Assembly: GCA_031273405.1 (NCBI GenBank)
Contig: JAISRW010000202.1
Location: 1 to 8,127, forward strand
DNA from: Treponema sp.
GTDB taxonomy: Bacteria; Spirochaetota; Spirochaetia; Treponematales; Breznakiellaceae
Direction of reading: 5' to 3'
Length of the DNA stretch: 8,127 bases
The notes below the pieces were generated by a model that saw nothing but the letters and a program-made list of their open reading frames with translations, was not told where the DNA came from and ran no database searches. Positions 1 through 6,781 of this stretch are shown piece after piece (the stretch's first letter is position 1; each line of letters starts with the position of its first letter). Position numbers and translations under genes: made by a program.

Positions 1-40
1 ACTCCAAATGGATCCATTTCAACTCCAAATGGATCCATTC
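1..40. repeat. 21-bp tandem repeat with palindromic core, cut by window edge
   Basis: Two units with a 21-bp period start at 1 and 22. They share ACTCCAAATGGATCCATT and differ at the last visible base (T19 against C40). The core AAATGGATCCATTT (6-19) is a perfect 14-bp palindrome around a GGATCC site; in the second copy 28-39 is a perfect 12-bp palindrome. The first unit begins exactly at the window edge, so the array may continue upstream. All three plus frames are open through the repeat itself, so it could be the end of a coding repeat (7 codons per unit) or a non-coding array. In frame 3 the reading ends at a TAG at 69-71, directly at the terminator below. I cannot decide which. Confidence 0.85.
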
Positions 41-69
41 CGGCTTGGAATTGGTTAATTCCGCCGACT

Positions 70-92
70 AGCCGCGGCGGGGGCGGCTTTTT
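70..92 (+). terminator. Probable Rho-independent terminator
   Basis: AGCCGC (70-75) pairs with GCGGCT (83-88) across a 7-nt G-rich loop. The stem end runs straight into TTTTT (88-92). A GC-rich stem followed by a T tract is the intrinsic-terminator pattern. It would end plus-strand transcription entering from before the window, and it separates that unit from the operon starting at 272. The stem is only 6 bp and the T run short, hence moderate confidence. Confidence 0.55.
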
Positions 93-132
93 CCTGCCTT
101 TCGGGGTTAAATTCTCCTATGGTCCGCGGAAC

Positions 133-159
133 GGTCCGTGTGGTCCGTGCGGTCCGTGG
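133..159 (+). repeat. Three tandem 9-bp GGTCCGTGN repeats
   Basis: GGTCCGTGT (133-141), GGTCCGTGC (142-150) and GGTCCGTGG (151-159) follow each other without gaps. Related partial copies flank them: GGTCCGCGG at 121-129 and GGTCCGG at 174-180. The last full copy merges into a GGTTAAAT motif. The block is intergenic, upstream of the start at 272. It resembles short intergenic repeats common in bacterial genomes; its role is unknown. Confidence 0.8.
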
Positions 160-271
160 TTAAATCCTCGTGGGGTCCGGGGCTGTACCGTGGCTATAGT
201 TCCCGGGCACAATTTAGTCCCTTCCTGGTTAATCTCTCTTTTGCTTTTACCGATAGATATAGAAGGCATCT

Positions 272-1933
272 ATGAAAAAAGCATGCTGTAGTATCATTTT
301 TTGTTCACTCTGCCTTTGTCCGGCCCTCTTTGGGGCGGGGGAAAAGACCATTCGCATCGGTTCCTCCTTCGGCTGGGATGCCGTGGGCGTCCGTTTCGGC
401 ATAACCGAGGTCTCCCTGGCCAGACCCCATCCGGTGCTGGTGCTCGCTTCGGAGGCCGGCGAGGCTCCGGGGGATGATTCGATAGAACCGGCGGTCGATC
501 TTTCCCTTTCCTTTGACCAGGGGAACCCGCTCAGGTTTGAGGACGCCACGGGCCGGTATCGTGCGGAGCGTTCTCCGGATCTCGCCAGGTCCGGCCGGCC
601 CTGGACCAGGGCGGGGGAGGGGGCGGCCCGTTTCTCGGGGGCCGCGGTTTCCGGGGCTTCCGGTGAGGGCCCCCTGGTGTTGCGGCCGAAGCAGGAGGCT
701 CTTTTCGCTCCCGGCAAGATGATCGGGGATTTTTCCATAGAATTTTGGCTCTTCCCCATGAACATGGAGAGCGGCGAACAGATTCTTGCCTGGACTGCCG
801 CCAAGCCTGACGGATCAGGGGCGTATACCACCCAGCGCATACAATGCGAGGTCGTGAAAAACCGGCTCCGGTGGACGTTTCTGGATTTCTTTTCGGTCCC
901 CGGCAGGAAAACCGTTTCCCTTACAGGCTCTGTGGTGCTTCCCCAGGTCTGGAGCCACCACCTCCTCCGGTTTAACGCGGATCTGGGGCTCCTGGAATAC
1001 CTGGTAAACGGCCGGCTCGAAGCCCTGGAGTACACCACGTCCTCCGGCAGGGAAGGGGGCGATGTCTGTGTCCCGGAGATCGGCGGAGACGGGCGCTTCG
1101 TTCTGGGAAGCCTCTTTTCGGGCATGATCGATGAATTCCGCATTTACAGCCTCTGCCTCGAGAGCCCGGCCCTGACCAAGTTTCCTTTGGAAGGGGGGCG
1201 GATGGAAACCAAGACCCTGGACCTGGGGGGCAGGAGGAGCCGGGTCCTCAAAATCGAAGCCCTGGGGGGGCGGATTTCAGGCGGAAACCGCGGCGGCCTC
1301 TCTCCTCCCGAAAGCGTCTATGCCGGGAACAGCGGCCTCCGTTTCGCGGATTATTCGGAGATTCAGTTCTTTGTCCGCGCCGGCAACGCTCCCTATAGTT
1401 GGGACGGCGTTCCCTGGATTCCGGTGGAGCCGGGGGTAGAGCCGGCGGAAAGCGTTTCTGGCCGCTATGTACAGGCGGCGGCGGTCTTCTATCCTTCGGG
1501 GGACGGGGAAAGCACTCCCTATCTGGACGAGTTGAGGATCGTCTACCTGAGCGCCGAGCCGCCTCTGCCGCCTTCCCAGCTTACCGCCGCCGCCCGGAAC
1601 GGGGCGGTGGAATTATCCTGGCGGGCCAGCCCCGGCAGGGACGTGGGGGGATATTTGGTCTATTACGGGACTTCCAGCGGCGAATATTTCGGGGATCCTT
1701 CCGCGGCGGAAGGCGGGGCCGTCAAGCCGCCGGTGGACGTGGGGAACAGGACTGCCCTTCGCATAGAAGGCCTCAAGAACGGCAGGCTTTACTATTTCGC
1801 GGTCGCCGCCTATAGCGCCGCCGATAGCGAGCGGCATGAGCCGGGGGGGTTCTCCCGGGAGGCGGCCGCCAGACCTTTGCCGGAAGCTTCTCCGGGTCCT
1901 GCCGGGGCCGAAGGGGCGAGGAAGGTTGAATGA
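272..1933 (+). CDS. Exported LamG-like / fibronectin type III protein
   Basis: A 553-residue protein of unknown specific role, probably outside the cytoplasmic membrane. Residues 1-22 look like a Sec signal peptide (KK, then a hydrophobic stretch with five Cys, then ALFGA before GEKT). No convincing lipobox is seen because the residue before each candidate Cys is not small. Residues about 78-297 resemble a LamG/concanavalin-like jelly roll, with DFSIEFWLFP (153-162) and the typical closing strand GMIDEFRIYS (284-293). A middle beta-rich segment (about 310-428) has no family I can name. Residues about 432-535 form a fibronectin type III domain, with LSW (448-450), YLVYYG (461-466) and LKNGRLYYFAVAAYS (501-515). 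A Pro/Ala/Gly-rich tail follows. LamG and FN3 modules usually bind glycans or proteins, so adhesion or envelope display is an inference. AGAAGG at 261-266, 5 bp before ATG, supports the start. TATAGT at 195-200 could be a -10 box but no -35 is visible. It is the first gene of the cluster. Confidence 0.88.
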   Translation: MKKACCSIIFCSLCLCPALFGAGEKTIRIGSSFGWDAVGVRFGITEVSLARPHPVLVLASEAGEAPGDDSIEPAVDLSLSFDQGNPLRFEDATGRYRAERSPDLARSGRPWTRAGEGAARFSGAAVSGASGEGPLVLRPKQEALFAPGKMIGDFSIEFWLFPMNMESGEQILAWTAAKPDGSGAYTTQRIQCEVVKNRLRWTFLDFFSVPGRKTVSLTGSVVLPQVWSHHLLRFNADLGLLEYLVNGRLEALEYTTSSGREGGDVCVPEIGGDGRFVLGSLFSGMIDEFRIYSLCLESPALTKFPLEGGRMETKTLDLGGRRSRVLKIEALGGRISGGNRGGLSPPESVYAGNSGLRFADYSEIQFFVRAGNAPYSWDGVPWIPVEPGVEPAESVSGRYVQAAAVFYPSGDGESTPYLDELRIVYLSAEPPLPPSQLTAAARNGAVELSWRASPGRDVGGYLVYYGTSSGEYFGDPSAAEGGAVKPPVDVGNRTALRIEGLKNGRLYYFAVAAYSAADSERHEPGGFSREAAARPLPEASPGPAGAEGARKVE

Positions 1934-1959
1934 ACGCTGAGGAAGATTGAATGAACGCT
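1918..1959 (+). repeat. 21-bp tandem duplication of a ribosome-binding site and start codon
   Basis: Bases 1918-1938 and 1939-1959 are two head-to-tail 21-bp units differing at one base (G1925 against A1946). Each holds a GAGGAAG Shine-Dalgarno stretch, then TTGA or TTGAATG, then AACGCT. The first copy places an ATG (1930-1932) overlapping the TGA of the LamG/FN3 gene in an ATGA arrangement; the second supplies the ATG at 1951. The upstream ATG is in frame with the TPR gene but meets TGA at 1948-1950. The likely history is an original ATGA-coupled start that was duplicated. Confidence 0.9.
1930..1950 (+). other. Six-codon mini-ORF before the TPR gene
   Basis: ATG at 1930 reads MNAEED and stops at TGA 1948-1950, immediately before the ATG at 1951. 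It has its own AGGAAGG at 1919-1925 with 4-bp spacing, and its start overlaps the stop of the upstream gene. It is a by-product of the 21-bp duplication. Ribosomes could start here and hand over to the next ATG, or it could compete with it. Whether it is translated is not known. Confidence 0.35.
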
Positions 1960-4900
1960 ATCGATAGCAAGGATATGATGGAACGCGCCAGAGGAGCCGT
2001 CAGCCTAGGGGACTACGAGGAAGCGGAGCGGCTCCTTAAAAAATGCGTTGCCAAAATGCCCGACAACCGGGAAGCCCGGCTGCTCCTGGGGACCGCCATG
2101 GCCAGGGCGGGGAAGCTTGCGGAAGCCTCCGACGAATTTACTATCCTCCTGGCAAAGAATCCCCGGGATATCGAGGCCCTTAACAACATTGCCGTCATCT
2201 TCCGGCGGCAGGGCAAATTGCAGGAAGCCCTGGAAGCCCTGGTCGACGCCATTGATCTGGACCCGACCAGGGCGGCCTTTCATTATAACGTCGGGAACAT
2301 CCACAAGGAGTTGGGAGACCTGAAGGCCGCTTCCATGGCGTATGCCAAGGTCATTGAACTGGACCCGAAGTATGTGCCGGCCTATAACAACCTGGGGACC
2401 ATTTACAACCAGCTCAAAGAATATGAAAAGACCTTCAATGTTTTTCGCAAAGGATTGGCCCAGGATCGCAATAACCCGACCCTTCATTTTAACTACGGTG
2501 TAGCCCTGGAAGCCAACGGCCGGCTTAAAGACGCCGCCGCCGAATACCGTTCCGCCCTGCGGAGCAAGCCCGGCTGGCTTGAGCCGATGAACAACCTGGG
2601 GATCGTGCATTTTAAGCAGGGGCATCACCGCGAGGCTCTGGATACCTTTAACCGCATCCTGGCTGCAGACCCCTTTAACGCGGAAGCCCGGAATAACATG
2701 GGGGTTGTGCTGGCCGATCAGGGCCGCACCAAAGAGGCGATTCAGAACTACCGGCAGGCCATTGAGGCGGACCGCAAATATACCAGGGCGGTGGTGAACC
2801 TGGAACGGGTCCTGGAAGATTCGGGTGATTTTGCCGACGCCATAGGGGAACTTGAAAAGCTGGTCAAGCTTACGCCGGACAGCGCCGAGGTGAGGATCCG
2901 TCTGGCCGGGCTATACCTCAAAATGGAACGCTATCCCGAAGCCCTGGAAGAGGCAAAGGCGGCCCTGGAATGGGAGCCCGAGAGCGTGCCGGCCCTCAGG
3001 GTTTTGGGGGCGGTTCACCGGGTGAGCGGCAGCGGCGAGGAAGCCAAGGCCGCTTTTGAGAAGATCCTTGCTATCGATCCGGGAAATTACGCCTTCCAGA
3101 TGGATCTGGCGGATATTCATTTCCAGCGCAAAGAATACCAGGAAGCGGAAGAGCGCATCACGGCCTATCTTGCCCGGCGGCCCAATGACCGGGAGGCCAA
3201 ACTGCTTTTGGGCAGGCTTTATGCCGAGATGGGCAACAGGACCCACGGGATTCAGATTTTTGAGGAATTGGCCAGGGCGGACCCCAATGACAGCGAGGCG
3301 CTGGCCGCGGCGGCGGAGCTCCACAAGGCTGCCGGGTCCACCGAAAAGGCCCTCCGTACCGCCGACACCCTGGTCAATTTGCAGGGGAAACGGGCTACAG
3401 CCGAGGATCTTTCGGAACTCAACAAATCCCTGGAATTGTACGAGAAAGCGGTAAACGCCTATTCTTCTTCAATCGTCGAGGAAATGTGGGAGAAGCATAT
3501 AAAGCTGCTTTCCGGGGCCGATGAGGCGGCAGGGGGCGATAAAAGCGGCGCGGACTGGCTCCTGGGTTCCGCGGGGATGACTCAAGCGGCGGACGAGGAA
3601 ACCGAAGTCCTGTTCACCGAAGGCAGCGGGGAATTTGACGAAGACGAAACGACCGGGGGCGGTTCCTTTTCCGGGGAAGCGCTTTATTCGGAAACACCCG
3701 AAGCAGGGGAAGGCCCCGCGCTCCTGGAGGATCCGGCGGAAACCGGCGCACTATCCGGGCCGCCGCCTTCCGAAAGCCCCTCCCTGCCGCCGCCCCAGGG
3801 CGATCCGCCTCCTCAGCCGGAACCTCAGGAAGAAGAACGGCTCCCTCCCCCGGAGGAAGAGCCGGTGTTCGGGGAGCCGGCGTCCCCGGCGCCGGAACTC
3901 CCTCCCCTTGAACCGGAACTCCCTCCCCCTGAACCGGCGGAAGAAGCGGAGTATCCCGCCGCCCTGCCGGAGGAGGAAGCCTTTCCGGCGGTTCCCGGAG
4001 AAACCGGAGCGGATGAGGAAGCGTTTTTCCCTGAGGGTGCGGCCCCGGAAGATTCCCCCTATGAGGAAGAACCGGTTCTTCCCGGCGCAGGGCTCGAGCA
4101 TCCTGCCGTCCCGGAGGGGGAGGACGGTTCCCCTGATGTGGAGAGGTCCCCGGATGAATCTGCCGGGGAAACCGGAGCGGATGAGGAAGCGTTTTTCCCT
4201 GAGGGTGCGGCCCCGGAAGATTCCCCCTATGAGGAAGAACCGGTTCTCCCCGGTGATGGGCTTGAGCATCCTGCCGTCCCGGAGGGGGAGGACGGCTCCC
4301 CTGATGTGGAGAGGTCCCCGGAGGAATCTGCCGCGGAAGAAGCCGGGGAGGGTGAACCGGCCGCCGCGGACGAGGCGGCTTGGGAAACAGAAGACGCCCC
4401 GAGCGAAGCAATTATTCCCATGGAAGCAATTTCCCCCCCGGAGGAACCCCGCCCGGAAGAGGGGGCTGTTCCTGACGGAGAACCCTCCCCCGGAGAAGAA
4501 CCCGTTCTTGAGAAGAAAGACGCGCCCAAGGAACACGGGCTTTTCGGGACGAAAGCCGCCGGGGGCATGGTAACCCTGGAGGATGCTTCCCCTCCGGAAG
4601 CGGGCAAACCTCTGGAGGCCGAAGCGATAGCGGCGCTGCTGAATCATCTTAAACAGCTTGCCCGGGAGCTTCCGGATAAGGATAGGGAAGATTTTCTCAA
4701 CAGCGGCGTCCTCTTGGGGCTGGAATTTCTTATCGCCCTTTTGCGGGGCCGGAAGGGTCTTTATCAAGACATTAAAGAACGGATGGGAGAACGTCCGGAA
4801 GTTCCGGAAAGAGGAGACGCCGCCGAAACGCCTCCCCCGGAGAAAGTCGCCGGGACCCTGTCGTATCTGGAACAACTTGCCTCCTCTTTGCCGGATCAGG

Positions 4901-5001
4901 AACTATCCGCGGCAATCACCCGAAAAATGAACGCGGTTATTGCGGTGATTAAACAGGGCGGCGAAACAAAGGTTCCCGAGGAAGAAGGGCTGCATCCATG
5001 A
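1951..5001 (+). CDS. Long TPR scaffold protein with Pro/Glu-rich tail
   Basis: A 1016-residue protein without signal peptide or membrane segment, so probably cytoplasmic. Residues 6-481 form 14 tetratricopeptide repeats in perfect 34-residue register (6-39, 40-73, and so on to 448-481). Hallmarks recur, such as YNNLG (145-149), NNLG (214-217), and DP or NP at unit ends. Residues 482-520 look like a capping helix. Residues 521-885 are low-complexity, acidic and proline-rich, with a 7-residue repeat (648-661) and a near-perfect 56-residue duplication (684-739 and 740-795). Residues 886-1003 hold two helical segments that share LxxLxQLAxxLPD (897-909 and 970-982). TPR arrays are protein-binding superhelices, so a scaffold role is expected; the partners are unknown. 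The second GAGGAAG (1939-1945), 5 bp before the ATG, supports this start. The gene ends in a 4-bp ATGA overlap with the HDOD gene, which suggests coupled translation and possibly a functional link. Confidence 0.93.
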   Translation: MNAIDSKDMMERARGAVSLGDYEEAERLLKKCVAKMPDNREARLLLGTAMARAGKLAEASDEFTILLAKNPRDIEALNNIAVIFRRQGKLQEALEALVDAIDLDPTRAAFHYNVGNIHKELGDLKAASMAYAKVIELDPKYVPAYNNLGTIYNQLKEYEKTFNVFRKGLAQDRNNPTLHFNYGVALEANGRLKDAAAEYRSALRSKPGWLEPMNNLGIVHFKQGHHREALDTFNRILAADPFNAEARNNMGVVLADQGRTKEAIQNYRQAIEADRKYTRAVVNLERVLEDSGDFADAIGELEKLVKLTPDSAEVRIRLAGLYLKMERYPEALEEAKAALEWEPESVPALRVLGAVHRVSGSGEEAKAAFEKILAIDPGNYAFQMDLADIHFQRKEYQEAEERITAYLARRPNDREAKLLLGRLYAEMGNRTHGIQIFEELARADPNDSEALAAAAELHKAAGSTEKALRTADTLVNLQGKRATAEDLSELNKSLELYEKAVNAYSSSIVEEMWEKHIKLLSGADEAAGGDKSGADWLLGSAGMTQAADEETEVLFTEGSGEFDEDETTGGGSFSGEALYSETPEAGEGPALLEDPAETGALSGPPPSESPSLPPPQGDPPPQPEPQEEERLPPPEEEPVFGEPASPAPELPPLEPELPPPEPAEEAEYPAALPEEEAFPAVPGETGADEEAFFPEGAAPEDSPYEEEPVLPGAGLEHPAVPEGEDGSPDVERSPDESAGETGADEEAFFPEGAAPEDSPYEEEPVLPGDGLEHPAVPEGEDGSPDVERSPEESAAEEAGEGEPAAADEAAWETEDAPSEAIIPMEAISPPEEPRPEEGAVPDGEPSPGEEPVLEKKDAPKEHGLFGTKAAGGMVTLEDASPPEAGKPLEAEAIAALLNHLKQLARELPDKDREDFLNSGVLLGLEFLIALLRGRKGLYQDIKERMGERPEVPERGDAAETPPPEKVAGTLSYLEQLASSLPDQELSAAITRKMNAVIAVIKQGGETKVPEEEGLHP
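3892..3933 (+). repeat. 21-bp coding repeat (PELPPxE twice)
   Basis: Two 21-bp units (3892-3912 and 3913-3933) within the TPR gene differ at one base (T3908 against C3929). They encode PELPPLE and PELPPPE, residues 648-661 of the acidic tail. The repeat keeps the reading frame. Confidence 0.85.
4000..4335 (+). repeat. 168-bp in-frame tandem duplication inside the TPR gene
   Basis: Bases 4000-4167 and 4168-4335 are two head-to-tail copies of 168 bp (56 codons). I count 8 mismatches, about 95% identity, and the first 80 bases of each copy are identical. Only three residues differ (Ala to Asp, Asp to Glu, Gly to Ala), while four of the eight changes are silent. The unit begins ETGADEEAFFPEG and is acidic and proline-rich. 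High nucleotide identity points to a recent duplication or ongoing exchange between copies. Copy number may vary between strains. Confidence 0.95.
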
Positions 5002-5858
5002 ATAATGATACCGGCGAAAAATTGGACGCCTATATCAAAAATATGCCGAGCCTCCCTGCCACGGTGAGCAAGGTGCTGGAGGTCTGCAACAATCCCCAGA
5101 CGAGCCCGGCGGATCTTAACCATGTCATTTCTCTTGATCCGGTGCTGGTAGGCCGGGTACTCAAACTTATCAACTCGGCGTATTACGGCCTGGGCCAGCA
5201 GGTAACCAACCTTGTCAGGGCCATAATCATGCTGGGGATTAATACGGTAAAAAACCTGGCCCTTTCTACGGCGGTTATGAGCGGCCTCTCCTCAAAACAG
5301 GATCTCCGGGGCCTTGATATGGACGGCTTCTGGCGTCATTCCCTCTGCGTCGGCGTAGCGTCCAAAATTCTCGCCCGGAAGCGGGGAATCGATCCCAAGC
5401 TGACGGAGGAATATTTTGCCGCCGGTCTTCTTCATGACATAGGCAAGATTCCCCTCAACGCGATACTATCCAAAGAATACATGCTCACGGTAAGCACTGC
5501 CGACAGGGAGAGGATCTCCCTGTACCGCGCCGAGGAAAACATTCTGGGGATGAACCACTGTACTTCAGGCGCTTCTAGTGTGGCCGCCTGGAAGCTTGAC
5601 GGTCCCGTAGGAGATTCCATCATTCATCATCATAATTACATGGAATATTCAGGCGGCTTTAAGGATATACTTTACAGCATTGTGGTTTCCAACTGGTTTG
5701 CCTCCGTCATGGACATAGGTTTTTCCGGAGACAGGTGGCCGGACAAGCCCGATCCTTCCGTATGGGCGGCCCTGAATGTGAACCGGGAAATTTTTGATGA
5801 AATGGAACCGGTAGTGAACGGCGAAATAGAAAAGGCGAAAATATTTCTTAAACTTTAG
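4998..5858 (+). CDS. HDOD domain protein with complete HD-type motif
   Basis: A 286-residue soluble protein that is almost entirely one HDOD module (COG1639 type), with no receiver, GGDEF or other fused domain. The N-terminal part has MPSLPATVSKVLEV (16-29) and the segment LDPVLVGRVLKLINSAYYG (46-64), typical of the family. The HD-like core follows: H114 in FWRHS, HDIGK at 146-150, H187 in GMNHCTSGAS, and a triple His at 210-212. Many HDOD proteins have lost the metal ligands, but these positions look filled here. The GYP motif of HD-GYP cyclic-di-GMP phosphodiesterases is not seen. HDOD proteins are linked to signalling in motility, stress and cell cycle. Whether this one is an enzyme or a binding module is open. 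ATG overlaps the TPR stop (ATGA, 4998-5001). AAGGG at 4985-4989 could serve as ribosome-binding site with 8-bp spacing. Confidence 0.93.
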   Translation: MNNDTGEKLDAYIKNMPSLPATVSKVLEVCNNPQTSPADLNHVISLDPVLVGRVLKLINSAYYGLGQQVTNLVRAIIMLGINTVKNLALSTAVMSGLSSKQDLRGLDMDGFWRHSLCVGVASKILARKRGIDPKLTEEYFAAGLLHDIGKIPLNAILSKEYMLTVSTADRERISLYRAEENILGMNHCTSGASSVAAWKLDGPVGDSIIHHHNYMEYSGGFKDILYSIVVSNWFASVMDIGFSGDRWPDKPDPSVWAALNVNREIFDEMEPVVNGEIEKAKIFLKL

Positions 5859-5866
5859 GAGCTTGT

Positions 5867-6774
5867 ATGTTGTCTGTTAAGTTCTGGGGCGTCCGGGGCT
5901 CTATTCCCTGTCCCGGCAGGAATACCGTCGAGTACGGCGGGAATACATCCTGTCTTGAGATCAGGGCCGGCGAGCGGCTGGTGATTGTCGATCTGGGGAC
6001 CGGCGTCAGGCCCCTGGGGGATATGCTCATGGAAGGGGATTTGAAAAAGCATCCCCTTGATATCGACATCTTTTTAACCCATACCCATTGGGATCATATC
6101 ATGGGCTTCCCTATGTTTGCGCCCCTCTTTGCGCCGAGCGCAAACTTAAGAATCCGGGGGCCTGTCTCCTACGAAGACGAAACCCTGGAATCCATAATAG
6201 GCGTCCAGCTTTCTTACCGCTACTGGCCGGTACGGCAGGCGAACTGGCCGCCCGGATCGAGTACGGGGATCTCAAGGAAACCGTCCTGGATTTGGGGGGA
6301 GGTCTTTCGGTAACGACCAAATATCTGAACCACCCCATCCTCTGCCTGGGCTACCGCTTTGAGTATCAGGGCAAGTCGATAGTAACCGCTTACGATCACG
6401 AGCCCTTCCGTAACCTCTTCCCCACAGACCCCGCCGATCCCGGCTACAATGAGGATGCGGCAAAAGAGGGGGAACTGGCGGTGAAAGACGAAAACGAAAA
6501 GATGCTCCGGTTTTTCCGAAACGCCGATGTGCTTATCCATGACAGTCAGTATACCGCCGCCGAATTTGAAAAACACCTTGGCTGGGGACATTCCAATTTT
6601 GAATACTGTACCGGCGCCGCCGAAAAAGCGGGAGTTAAAAAACTTGTCTTTTTTCATCATGATCCCAACCGGACCGACAAAGATCTTACCCGGCTCGAAG
6701 ATCATTACAGGGCAAAAAACACTCCCGGTATGGAGATTATGATGGCCAGGGAAGGGCTGACTGTGATAGCGTGA
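5867..6774 (+). pseudogene. MBL-fold metallo-hydrolase (PhnP/COG1235-like), frameshifted
   Basis: The frame opened at 5867 (TAGGAG at 5856-5861, 5-bp spacing, overlapping the HDOD stop) encodes FWGVRGSIPCPGRNT (6-20), GGNTSC (24-29), DLGTG (42-46) and the metal motif HTHWDH (72-77). It loses family similarity after residue 125 and stops at 6311-6313. The natural continuation lies in another frame from about 6241, reading GELAARIEYGDLKET onward, to TGA at 6772-6774. Re-reading G6241, or restoring one missing base near 6239-6241, gives a 302-residue protein of ordinary family length. The remaining likely ligands are then H156 (LNHP), D177 (AYDHE), D226 (IHDSQYT), H242 (GWGHS) and H264/H265 (FHHDP). 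The first fragment alone has only the HxHxDH motif, so neither piece should be active. No slippery heptamer is seen, so programmed frameshifting is unlikely. The choice is between a real recent mutation and a sequence error. Family members cleave phosphoesters or nucleotides; the substrate is unknown. Confidence 0.85.
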
Positions 6775-6781
6775 GCGGCGC

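Larger units (their letters stand above)
53..238 (+). repeat. Four dispersed copies of a GGTTAA-pyrimidine motif
   Basis: GGTTAATTCCGCC (53-65), GGTTAAATTCTCC (105-117), GGTTAAATCCTC (158-169) and GGTTAATCTCTC (227-238) all share GGTTAA followed by a T/C-rich stretch. The first three start 52 and 53 bp apart, the last 69 bp on. No known regulator site is recognised. They may be degenerate units of an intergenic repeat family or binding sites; that is inference. Confidence 0.5.

Noticed and set aside
121..180. Possible CRISPR-like array
   Set aside because: Units are 9 bp and directly adjacent, with no unique spacers of constant length and no cas genes.
1..291. Plus frame 1 is open from the window edge to TAG at 289-291
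   Set aside because: It runs through a terminator-like hairpin and non-coding repeats and past the well-supported start at 272, so openness is probably due to composition.
247..1143. A 298-codon open frame on the minus strand opposite the LamG/FN3 gene
   Set aside because: Its translation is Arg/Ser/Pro-rich with no recognisable motif, and the plus strand carries clear domains; it is a shadow of GC-rich codon use.
3751..4875. A 374-codon minus-strand frame and other long frames across the acidic tail
   Set aside because: The duplicated low-complexity sequence keeps alternative frames open; their products are Arg/Phe/Pro-rich and featureless.
6225..6255. Programmed -1 frameshift in the MBL gene
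   Set aside because: No X-XXY-YYZ slippery heptamer or strong following stem is visible at the frame switch.
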